Below, in pieces: positions 1-5,506 of a stretch of DNA of 5,519 bases; within the stretch, counting starts at the first letter, position 1; every line of letters begins with the position of its first letter. The DNA is from Nitrospira sp. GTDB lineage: Bacteria; Nitrospirota; Nitrospiria; Nitrospirales; Nitrospiraceae. Under the pieces are notes generated by a model. The model worked only from the letters and a program-made list of their open reading frames with translations, searched no databases and had not been told where the DNA came from. The position numbers were made by a program, and so were the translations under genes. Location: positions 1-5,519 of the forward strand of contig JANYEF010000012.1 in assembly GCA_025363325.1 (NCBI GenBank), read 5' to 3'.

Positions 1-818
1 GTAAAGAAGCGATAGCATGCATAGGCCAACACCACCGCACCACCGGACATAATGTCTGCCAGGAAACGATGGACGTTTAATGGATTCCACAGAGCCGAAT
101 GGAGCAAATGCCATCCGTTCCCCAAAAACCGCCCTTGCGCATCGACACCGGCCGGCGCCATCATGAAGGCCGACCAGGCGTTTGCCAAGAGCAGTAGTGC
201 CGTCCCAAACAGGTTAGACAACAGGCCGATCGATGCATGAACCCACTTCGAAGCCGGCTCAGTCAGTCGGTTCCAGCTATAGTAATAGGTGATGAGCAGT
301 AGCGATTCTCCGAGGAACACGAACGCGTAGACCGGCATAAAGGTTTTGAACGTCCCGCCCATGTACTTCATGAAGCTGGGATAGAAATAGAGGAATACCC
401 CCAGCATGAGGCTCCCGACCACGGCCGTCACCGACAGGGCGAGCAGGGCGACTTTTGCCAAATCCCGCGCAAGGCCGTCATAGCGAAGTGCGAGTTCAGG
501 CTTTCTGCTGCTGAGCCCAAGAAATTCCAGCAACACACAAAAAATCGGCAACGCGAGAACAAACCCTCCGAAGTAGGTGTGGAGTTGTGTGACGAACCAC
601 ACGAGCAATCGGCTGTCGAACGACCCGATGCGCGAGTAGACAGTCTCCTGGGGAGAAGGAGCCGGCGGCCCCTCGGGGGTCCCAGGTGTCTTGAAATACA
701 GATCGGTGGCATCCTCGGCAAAGGATTGGCTCTGAAAACCCCAGCCAATCCCCAAGGCCGCGAGAACAACCAACAGCAGAACAGAATACCCGATGACTCT
801 ATACGCCTTCTTCTTCAT
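1..818 (-). CDS. cytochrome bd-like terminal oxidase, subunit I-like (partial, C-terminus beyond window edge)
   Basis: Reading the minus strand from the ATG at 818 gives 272 codons with no stop, so the gene leaves the window. A predicted helix (about residues 8-27) precedes a periplasmic segment (30-70), then a CydA-like core begins at LLVWFVTQLH. By eye against E. coli CydA recalled from memory, His80 matches the high-spin heme ligand His19, Glu171 in FLGES matches Glu107, LANAW (211-215) matches the VANGW region, and WNP (244-246) matches the NP before helix 5. At least six membrane helices are visible. Canonical CydA has no such N-terminal anchor. Glu99 appears as Val163, and the b558 ligand His186 falls on Ala254, with His250 one turn away. 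I infer a member of the divergent bd-like oxidases known from Nitrospira, reducing oxygen at the membrane. The quinol-binding loop and any other sites lie outside the window. The start has a weak AAGAGA upstream. It is probably the last of the five genes visible in this operon. Confidence 0.85.
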   Translation of the reverse strand, partial: MKKKAYRVIGYSVLLLVVLAALGIGWGFQSQSFAEDATDLYFKTPGTPEGPPAPSPQETVYSRIGSFDSRLLVWFVTQLHTYFGGFVLALPIFCVLLEFLGLSSRKPELALRYDGLARDLAKVALLALSVTAVVGSLMLGVFLYFYPSFMKYMGGTFKTFMPVYAFVFLGESLLLITYYYSWNRLTEPASKWVHASIGLLSNLFGTALLLLANAWSAFMMAPAGVDAQGRFLGNGWHLLHSALWNPLNVHRFLADIMSGGAVVLAYACYRFF

Positions 819-866
819 GCCATTCTCTTAGCAGGCTATCCTCGTCATTCGTGGAGCAATTCCTGA

Positions 867-935
867 ATCTGTTGATCTGATGATCTGATGAATTCCGAAC
901 ATTCAACAGATCGACAGATCATCAAATCGACAGAT
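867..935. repeat. inverted repeat made of 8-bp tandem units, operon spacer
   Basis: This lies in the 149-base spacer between the membrane gene and the bd-like oxidase. Arms 867-887 and 915-935 are complementary at 19 of 21 positions, around a 27-base loop that holds a small TGAAT/ATTCA hairpin. On the minus strand the first arm reads as 8-mers of the form ATCTGTCG, ATTTGATG, ATCTGTCG, ATCTGTTG. The return arm reads CATCAGAT, CATCAGAT, CAACAGAT. No T-run follows the stem on the minus strand, so it does not look like a classical terminator. A folded-mRNA role between the two cistrons is inference. Confidence 0.8.
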
Positions 936-967
936 ATCTTCCGCCTCACGGGTATCGAGCATTCTGT

Positions 968-2023
968 TTAGATCTTCGAGCCGGAACCAGCCGGCATTGA
1001 GACCCCTACGGCCGTTGACTTGCCGAGAATTCCCATGACGAAGGGACATCGGAGTAAGGCGCTCGACATCGTGTGTCCCTGTTGTTCCTCTACATGCCGC
1101 CGAAACCCGAGATAGTAACAATACAGCGCCATCATGCCTGTCACGAATCCGCCACCGGCCATGGCATAGAAAGTGGAAATTCCAGGCTCTCTCAAGAGGA
1201 AAATCACACATCCCGCCGCCACCAGATAATACGTCGCGGCAAAGGCGAATCCAGGCCACCACCAATATTTGAGCAATTCGCTCGCCTTCGTCTGAAACAG
1301 CCCTTGGATCCATGACGCCTGTGGACGGAGCCCGCCTAAGTACGCACAGAGGGCAACCCCGCCCCCCAGTACCGACACAGCAGACAGCTGAACCAGGGCC
1401 GCGACCTGATTCGCCTCGACGAGGTGCCCCAGCGACGCACCCAGCGCACCGACGACCAGACCCACTGCGACCCAGGGGGCAAGGTCCATCGCATGATGGC
1501 CCACCATCGTGCGGAGGGCCGCCCCATCAGGAAACGTCGGAAAAGGACGGCCCATGAGGGCCACTTTCCGCACGTGACCAATCTCGAAGGCGTCGCGCGC
1601 GACAGACGTGCAGGAAATGATGATGGCCATCATGGCCGGCCCATCCGGATGTTTGAGATAGTCATACCCGACGAGCCAGAGCAGCGCCAAGACCAGCAAA
1701 GACAACTGGGCTCCATACACAAACCCAATCCAGCCGCCGAGCCATATCAGCAAACGGCGCCCATCCTCTTGGAGGATACTCCCCCACGCAGTGCCGCGAC
1801 CGACACGATAGGCTAACAGCGCCGTCAGCAACGCGACAAGTCCGCTGACCATCAGCAACACAATCGGTTCCGACAGCGGCAACAGAAGCTTGGCCAAGCG
1901 ATAGACAGCAAACGCCACCAACCCAGGCACAAACATGACGATCCGCTTTTTCTTGCGCACAGCGTCTTCTGTAACGGCCAGACTGAGGCTGGGCAATACT
2001 CGCAACGCCATTCGATGCAGCAT
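968..2023 (-). CDS. multi-spanning membrane protein of unknown family
   Basis: The protein has 351 residues and I do not recognise a named family. After a short basic start (RKKKR at 23-27) there are roughly seven or eight hydrophobic segments, near 28-48, 52-71, 91-118, 128-140, 182-200, 207-229, 256-277 and 283-306. A hydrophilic stretch at 138-177 contains RDAFEIGH, FPTFPDG and GHH. Its clustered acidic and histidine residues could bind metal or heme, but that is speculation. The tail after 310 is soluble and holds one cysteine (Cys326). The ATG at 2023 is preferred because GGAG sits five bases upstream (2029-2032). Met5 and Met30 are alternatives without such support. The stop is TAA. It lies between a zinc-ribbon gene and a bd-like oxidase gene on the same strand, so a role as partner or assembly factor of that oxidase is plausible but only from context. 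Confidence 0.85.
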   Translation of the reverse strand: MLHRMALRVLPSLSLAVTEDAVRKKKRIVMFVPGLVAFAVYRLAKLLLPLSEPIVLLMVSGLVALLTALLAYRVGRGTAWGSILQEDGRRLLIWLGGWIGFVYGAQLSLLVLALLWLVGYDYLKHPDGPAMMAIIISCTSVARDAFEIGHVRKVALMGRPFPTFPDGAALRTMVGHHAMDLAPWVAVGLVVGALGASLGHLVEANQVAALVQLSAVSVLGGGVALCAYLGGLRPQASWIQGLFQTKASELLKYWWWPGFAFAATYYLVAAGCVIFLLREPGISTFYAMAGGGFVTGMMALYCYYLGFRRHVEEQQGHTMSSALLRCPFVMGILGKSTAVGVSMPAGSGSKI

Positions 2024-2028
2024 TACAA

Positions 2029-2032
2029 CTCC
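2029..2032 (-). promoter_or_regulatory. Shine-Dalgarno GGAG of the membrane gene
   Basis: On the minus strand GGAG is followed by TTGTA and then the ATG at 2023, a spacing of five bases. It supports this start over downstream methionines. The inverted-repeat arm begins at the next base upstream, so folding of that repeat could affect access to this site (inference). Confidence 0.6.
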
Positions 2033-2118
2033 AGTGATGGGTGATGGGTGAAACGTGAACAGTAACAGGGAACACGCGATCCTCTTCGCTCATCACTCAT
2101 CACCGATCACCCATCACT
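2033..2118. repeat. inverted repeat made of 7-bp GTGATGG-type units, operon spacer
   Basis: Arm 2033-2051 is complementary to 2100-2118 at 18 of 19 positions. The units are heptamers such as GTGATGG. The low-coordinate arm directly abuts the GGAG ribosome-binding site of the membrane gene. The high-coordinate arm extends over 2091-2118 and overlaps the end of the upstream zinc-ribbon gene, whose last codons (Ser-Asp-Gly-stop) are repeat sequence. The 28 bases at 2091-2118 match 2690-2717 with one difference, so the arm belongs to a dispersed family. No T-run follows on the minus strand. Confidence 0.85.
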
Positions 2119-2607
2119 CTTCCGGGCAGCCATCCCGAAATAACGCGCCTTCACTTCTTCCATCAGCGCGACGGTAATGCGCGTCTCACCACGGTCGGCA
2201 GCGGTCCGCTCTAATTCGATCCGTGCCATGGCACGTACCGGCGCCGGCACCTTGTCCAATCGACGCTCCGCTTCAGGTTCCCACTCGATGCGTTCGCCGG
2301 TTCTTGGACGGAGCAACGTGTCGTAGGCGATTACCCGCTCTCCTCTCACCCGCACGTCTTGCTCCACCTCACCCCGCACGAGTGGGGCAAGGTACGGAGG
2401 CATGCGATCCAGCCGATGGATCGCATCATCGGTCCACATCACCCGATCGACTAACCCACTGGGTTGATCGGCAGGAACATCGACCCCAACTTTCAGGCCA
2501 CAGCCGCGGCATTCCGTCCGAATGAACCACTGGGGCGTTCCATCGCCGCACGAACGTTCTTCTATCCCCTCGGTATGCATCCAGCGACCACAGCCACAGG
2601 TCAGCAT
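2107..2607 (-). CDS. small zinc-ribbon protein with tandem PCP_red-like segments
   Basis: The protein has 166 residues from the ATG at 2607. The N-terminus has Cys4, Cys6, Cys20, Cys33 and Cys36 (CGC, then SCGDG, then ECRGCG), a likely zinc-ribbon or other metal knuckle. Two related segments follow. The second, about 109-157, reads WEPEAERRLDKVPAPVR, then an E..A..RG..RIT..LM..V pattern; this matches the PCP_red domain (PF08369) that forms the C-terminus of the BchB/ChlB subunit of dark protochlorophyllide reductase and also occurs alone in non-phototrophs. The first, about 58-101 (WTDDAIHRLDRMPPYLAPLVR), has the same opening and is more degenerate. No signal peptide or membrane helix is seen, so it is probably cytoplasmic. 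A longer frame from 2658 exists, but its extra 17 residues are read from the intergenic repeat. The chosen start has only a weak GGG. Its biochemical function is unknown to me. Confidence 0.82.
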   Translation of the reverse strand: MLTCGCGRWMHTEGIEERSCGDGTPQWFIRTECRGCGLKVGVDVPADQPSGLVDRVMWTDDAIHRLDRMPPYLAPLVRGEVEQDVRVRGERVIAYDTLLRPRTGERIEWEPEAERRLDKVPAPVRAMARIELERTAADRGETRITVALMEEVKARYFGMAARKSDG

Positions 2608-2617
2608 GGTGAAGCCC

Positions 2618-2717
2618 AGTGATGCGTGATGCGTGATGCGTGATGCGCTTCGGAGCATGTGTTCATCCTGAATCCCCGCACAGAGTACCCATCACTCATC
2701 ACAGATCACCCATCACT
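2618..2717. repeat. inverted repeat with four exact GTGATGC heptamers, operon spacer
   Basis: Bases 2619-2646 are four perfect tandem copies of GTGATGC. The arm 2618-2645 is complementary to 2690-2717 at 24 of 28 positions, with a loop of about 44 bases between. The 2690-2717 arm ends on the first base of the stop codon (2717-2719) of the DUF420-like gene. The 2618 end lies ten bases from the zinc-ribbon start codon. The repeat therefore fills almost the whole 109-base spacer, like the neighbouring spacers but with its own unit sequence. Confidence 0.88.
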
Positions 2718-3433
2718 TATCCGATCTTCCCTGGATACAAGATATACAGCATCGTATAGGTGGTGGTTCCGGTCACAAACAGAATACAGTAGATGGCCAT
2801 CGTAAAGCGGCCCAGTGCTCGGTGACGGTGCCCGCCGTCCGGCCAAATACGCTGGATCGTCATTTCCACGGCAAATACAATTGCGATAAGGGCGAGAAAT
2901 CCGGCCCACACAATGAGCCGTCCCATTCGAAAACGATCTGCCGCCACCAGATAGAGCAAGTACACCGCCACCGGCAGACAGATGCCGCCAAAGATCATAC
3001 CGATCTTCCCCCAGGTCGTCTGAAGGACGCGCTCGCTCAGTATCCGCCGCCCTTGCTCGATCAACTGGGCACGGAACCCCAGCACAATCATGTAGACCGC
3101 CATGACCAACCCAATGACTACAAGAATGATATGAATAATGAGGATAGGAATGAACACATTTTGGTAGAGTGCTTCAGATCCCCCGAACCCCTCTTTCCCT
3201 TCAAAAGCCAACACGCCTAATTGACGAAATAAATAGTAGCTCATGAAGAACGCCAACATGGCGATCATCCCGCCAAACATCATCCAATGATGGGCATCCG
3301 CCCGACGGTTCCGCGCCTGGATCCAGCCGATCACGAAGAGCCCTGTAAAGATCGTCGCCATGAGCTGACTCATGTCCGCCCCGACCGTGGCGTGGGTTCC
3401 AAAAAACCCCGGCTCTTTCAGCCATTCAAGCAT
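2717..3433 (-). CDS. DUF420 / CtaM (YozB)-like membrane protein
   Basis: The protein has 238 residues with about six membrane helices (21-39, 51-69, 93-118, 143-163, 172-190, 209-231). The DUF420 pattern is visible: HHW then FMSYYLFRQ (48-70), FGGSEALYQN then an IHI histidine (83-102; His101), and HRALGRFT leading into TGTTTYTMLYILYP (204-234). CtaM/YozB proteins are needed for activity of aa3-type heme-copper oxidases in Firmicutes; that role is known for the family, not shown here. As I recall, typical members are shorter, about four helices, and the extra pair here seems to be 143-190. The ATG at 3433 is chosen because GAGG (3440-3443) lies six bases upstream. An earlier ATG at 3502 would add 23 residues translated from the 9-bp spacer repeat and has no well-placed ribosome site. 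It probably helps mature the oxidase encoded downstream. Confidence 0.85.
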   Translation of the reverse strand: MLEWLKEPGFFGTHATVGADMSQLMATIFTGLFVIGWIQARNRRADAHHWMMFGGMIAMLAFFMSYYLFRQLGVLAFEGKEGFGGSEALYQNVFIPILIIHIILVVIGLVMAVYMIVLGFRAQLIEQGRRILSERVLQTTWGKIGMIFGGICLPVAVYLLYLVAADRFRMGRLIVWAGFLALIAIVFAVEMTIQRIWPDGGHRHRALGRFTMAIYCILFVTGTTTYTMLYILYPGKIG

Positions 3434-3439
3434 GAGTCG

Positions 3440-3443
3440 CCTC
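3440..3443 (-). promoter_or_regulatory. Shine-Dalgarno GAGG that fixes the DUF420-like gene start
   Basis: On the minus strand GAGG is followed by six bases and the ATG at 3433. This favours a 238-residue product over the longer frame from 3502, whose extra N-terminus is derived from repeat sequence. Confidence 0.6.
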
Positions 3444-3449
3444 GTTGTT

Positions 3450-3546
3450 CGCGCGGGACTCGCGAGACTTGCGAGAAAAGCGGGCCGGGTCGGAAGTTTC
3501 ATCTTCGCGAGTCGCGCCTGTCGCGCAAGTCGTGCTTGTCTCGCTC
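3450..3546. repeat. inverted repeat made of 9-bp units, operon spacer
   Basis: Four consecutive nonamers of the form GTCGCGCNN occupy 3511-3546, the last one running into the stop codon of the methyltransferase gene (3545-3547). On the other side, 3457-3474 holds GACTCGCGA and GACTTGCGA. Bases 3457-3465 are perfectly complementary to 3505-3513, and the stem extends to 12 of 13 pairs over 3453-3465 with 3505-3517. GACTTGCGA can alternatively pair with the unit at 3523-3531. Several foldings compete, and no T-run follows on the minus strand. Confidence 0.8.
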
Positions 3547-4534
3547 ACAATTCACGAGCTTTCACACCCTGCACGACCGCTGACGGTTCCAACTCAGTCA
3601 CGGTTGGAAAGCCGGCTTCCCTCATCCACTGGATCGCATCTGTCGTCTTGTAGCAGCCGCCTCGTTCCGTATTCACCAGAATGTGGACCGCAAACGCGGT
3701 GGTCCAGGCCGGACCGGTTCCTGTCTCATTTAAGAATCGATCCTTGATGACCAACCGGCCGCCGGGCGCCAAATGGGTCCAGACCCGTTTCACCAATGCC
3801 GCATTCGTCGAAAAATCTTGATAGTGCAGGATGTCAGACATCAGTGCGACATCGTAGGGTCCGCCGAGTCTATCCTTGTTAAAATCGCCAGGAAGCAACG
3901 CGATCCTCGATTCCAAACCAGCCTCTTTCACCGTTCGTTCCGTCAGTCGGAGCGTCGCAGGTAAATCGAATACCGTGGCAGTCAGCTCTGGATAGGCCTG
4001 GCAGAAAGCAATCGCGTTCGTCCCAGCTCCGCCTCCCAAATCCAGGAATCGAACCGGCCCGCTCAGCTGCAGCCGCTTGGCAAATTCTGGCCCACTCTGC
4101 TGTCCAATCCGATGGAGTACCGCCAGCACGTTGCTGCCTAATTCAGGGTCGGTCTCGAAGACGTGCCGGTCGACCGCCCGCTGTCCCGTGCGAATCGTCT
4201 GCTCCAGTTTGCCCCAGTTGTCCCATTCTGCATCGTGAAGCAGAAGGAGGTGCCCGATATATTGGGCAGAGTGGCGGACCAGATGAGTGGATGCGGCCGT
4301 CGAATTCCCATAGGAATCTCCATCCTTCTCCAATAGTCGCATCGCGACAAGGGCATTCAACAGCAGCCCCAGCGTCTGCTCATGGACGCCGAGACGACCG
4401 GCCACGTCATGAAGGGTTTTCCGCTTCCCATCCAAGGCAGAAAATATATCCAGCCTGACGGCCGTAAGCAGAATTTTAGTCTCCCAGTAGTACCCCAGCT
4501 GGAAGATTTCTGCGAGCGAGAGTTCTCGTGACAC
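3545..4534 (-). CDS. SAM-dependent O-methyltransferase, BchU/CrtF type (methyltransferase family 2)
   Basis: The protein has 329 residues, a usual length for the family. Residues 10-100 form the helical/winged-helix dimerisation part (LLTAVRLDIFSAL, then HDVAGRLGV..QTLGLLLNALVAMRLL). The catalytic Rossmann fold starts at FLDLGGGAGTNA (163-174), the SAM glycine loop, followed by FDLP (189-192), PGDF (215-218), the active-site strand SDILHYQD (233-240) with His237 at the usual catalytic-base position, and LAPGGRLVIKD (255-265). The tail YKTTDAIQWMREAGF (295-309) is also typical. Relatives methylate carotenoids, bacteriochlorophyll precursors (BchU, C-20) or small aromatics, and the substrate here cannot be read from sequence. 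The start is GTG at 4534 with GAGGG (4541-4545) six bases upstream; there is no in-frame ATG nearby. It is the first gene after a terminator, so it probably opens the operon. A quinone or tetrapyrrole substrate would fit the oxidase context but is inference. Confidence 0.9.
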   Translation of the reverse strand: MSRELSLAEIFQLGYYWETKILLTAVRLDIFSALDGKRKTLHDVAGRLGVHEQTLGLLLNALVAMRLLEKDGDSYGNSTAASTHLVRHSAQYIGHLLLLHDAEWDNWGKLEQTIRTGQRAVDRHVFETDPELGSNVLAVLHRIGQQSGPEFAKRLQLSGPVRFLDLGGGAGTNAIAFCQAYPELTATVFDLPATLRLTERTVKEAGLESRIALLPGDFNKDRLGGPYDVALMSDILHYQDFSTNAALVKRVWTHLAPGGRLVIKDRFLNETGTGPAWTTAFAVHILVNTERGGCYKTTDAIQWMREAGFPTVTELEPSAVVQGVKAREL

Positions 4535-4540
4535 ACCACG

Positions 4541-4545
4541 CCCTC
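4541..4545 (-). promoter_or_regulatory. Shine-Dalgarno GAGGG supporting a GTG start
   Basis: On the minus strand GAGGG is followed by CGTGGT and the GTG at 4534. Because the start is not ATG, this site is the main evidence for where translation begins. The next in-frame methionine is Met65, which would delete the whole dimerisation region. Confidence 0.65.
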
Positions 4546-4569
4546 AAGAAAATAGCTTTGAAACTCAGT

Positions 4570-4599
4570 ATCTTACCTAGATCGGAAACTGAAAGGCAA
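4570..4599 (-). promoter_or_regulatory. candidate sigma-70 type promoter for the operon
   Basis: On the minus strand TTGCCT (4594-4599) and TAAGAT (4570-4575) are separated by 18 bases. Each matches four of six consensus positions. The pair lies between the upstream terminator and the methyltransferase start, where a promoter is expected. By sequence alone this is weak support. Confidence 0.3.
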
Positions 4600-4632
4600 G
4601 ACAGCTGACTCGGCGCGGCACGCGCACAAACA

Positions 4633-4664
4633 CAAAGGGCAGCGGATTGCTCCGCTGCCCTTTG
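4633..4664 (-). terminator. intrinsic terminator of the copper-protein gene
   Basis: A perfect 14-bp stem (4633-4646 with 4651-4664) closes a four-base loop. Its core is AAAGGGCAGCGGA. It lies 37 bases past the stop codon of the secreted copper-type protein. On the minus strand it is followed by TGTTTGTG, a modestly T-rich tail. It separates that gene from the five-gene unit and is unlike the repeat-built hairpins inside the operon. Confidence 0.8.
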
Positions 4665-4701
4665 ATTGCGAGTTACCCACCCCGCAATATGAAACGTTGC
4701 C

Positions 4702-5499
4702 TTACTTGATTTCGGCTTTGAGAGTGGCAGTCGCGCCCTCAGCCACATCAACCTCAAACTCTATTTTCTTACCCTTAGCGGCAAACGGATGCCAGGCCAC
4801 AACTTTGTGCTTACCAGGTGGAACATCCTTGATCTCGAAGGAGCCATCTTCCTTCGCTACCGCGAAGTGCGGACTCGACACCGGGAGGAAGAAGCCCTGC
4901 ATGAACTCATGCTGGTCGCACTGCAAGCGATAAAAACCATCCTTCTCTGCACCGCCACGGAACATCACCTGCTTATCGAGCTTGTCACCCTTCTTCGCCA
5001 AACCGATGTTGAAACCGGTGGCCGAGCTGGTGCCCTTCACAGTGAAGCTGTGGGGGTTGTGCAACACGCCTAGCACCGACTTTGGGTCATCGGCATCGGC
5101 ATCATGATTTTCGACGTGGAAGTTCTTGGTGTTGACCACGATACCGCTGAAGGGGAGGAACTCGCAGAACTCTGCAACCACCTCAGTGCCCTGATACCCA
5201 TCGACGAAGGCCTTGTCTTCGACATCGATCACCGCGACCACCGCGTTCTTGAGGCCGCCATCCTTACCGACTTCAATCTGCCTCAGAAATCGCTTGTCCC
5301 CATCCATTAAGTCCTTGTGTGGGTTCTTGGGACAGAACTTGGGATTGGGGAATTTCGAGAATAAAAATTCCTTCTGCTCGGACTTTCCCGCATAGGTCAC
5401 CTTGCCGGCAATCGTTCCGCCTGCAAACGAGGTGAGAGGAGCGGCAATAAATGCCACCGCCGCTGCACCCAATACCACTGTTAACACACCCTGTCTCAT
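4702..5499 (-). CDS. secreted cupredoxin-like protein with C-terminal regulatory-like (beta-sandwich) segment
   Basis: The protein has 265 residues. Residues 1-26 form a signal peptide (short basic start, hydrophobic core, cleavage likely near SFA-GG), which places it in the periplasm. Residues 146-205 look like the copper-binding half of a cupredoxin: LHNPH (146-150) supplies a histidine, and CDQHEFM (194-200) gives Cys194, His197 and Met200 in the Cys-X2-His-X2-Met spacing of type 1 sites. Residues 211-237 (FAVAKEDGSFEIKDVPPGKHKVVAWHP) match the carboxypeptidase-regulatory-like fold that often follows in such proteins. Cys56 and Cys112 could form a disulfide. Copper binding and electron transfer are inferred from motifs; whether it is a redox carrier or a structural relative is open. 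AAGGAGG sits seven bases before the ATG, suggesting strong translation. It forms its own transcription unit, ended by the terminator at 4633-4664. Confidence 0.88.
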   Translation of the reverse strand: MRQGVLTVVLGAAAVAFIAAPLTSFAGGTIAGKVTYAGKSEQKEFLFSKFPNPKFCPKNPHKDLMDGDKRFLRQIEVGKDGGLKNAVVAVIDVEDKAFVDGYQGTEVVAEFCEFLPFSGIVVNTKNFHVENHDADADDPKSVLGVLHNPHSFTVKGTSSATGFNIGLAKKGDKLDKQVMFRGGAEKDGFYRLQCDQHEFMQGFFLPVSSPHFAVAKEDGSFEIKDVPPGKHKVVAWHPFAAKGKKIEFEVDVAEGATATLKAEIK

Positions 5500-5506
5500 G
5501 TGACTG

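Noticed and set aside
867..935. Hairpin between the membrane gene and the oxidase gene as an intrinsic terminator
   Set aside because: No T-run follows the stem on the minus strand, and the stem is long, interrupted and AT-rich. The same lack of a T-tail applies to the other three spacer hairpins.
428..1313. Other overlapping frames on either strand across the oxidase and membrane genes (for example 428-769, 579-866, 903-1313)
   Set aside because: They are alternative frames of GC-rich coding sequence, rich in Arg, Pro and Ser, without recognisable motifs. The frame from 818 gives a coherent CydA-like protein.
1662..2096. Minus-strand frame of 144 codons starting in the spacer repeat
   Set aside because: It overlaps the membrane gene in another frame, begins within the repeat, and shows no domain or ribosome site.
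2618..2648. Tandem GTGATGC copies as a possible CRISPR array or iteron origin
   Set aside because: The units are 7 bp and contiguous with no unique spacers, no cas or rep genes are present, and a complementary arm in the same spacer makes an inverted repeat the simpler reading.
3450..3546. GC-rich 9-bp array as a coding extension of the DUF420-like protein
   Set aside because: The resulting N-terminus is low-complexity and translated from the repeat, and the GAGG-supported start at 3433 is better placed.
4476..4757. Minus-strand open frame of 93 codons bridging the methyltransferase and copper-protein genes
   Set aside because: It overlaps the ends of both genes in another frame, runs through the terminator hairpin, and has no protein-like features.
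4789..5310. Plus-strand frames opposite the copper-protein gene
   Set aside because: They are antisense to a well-supported gene with a signal peptide, consensus ribosome site and terminator, and they show no family resemblance.
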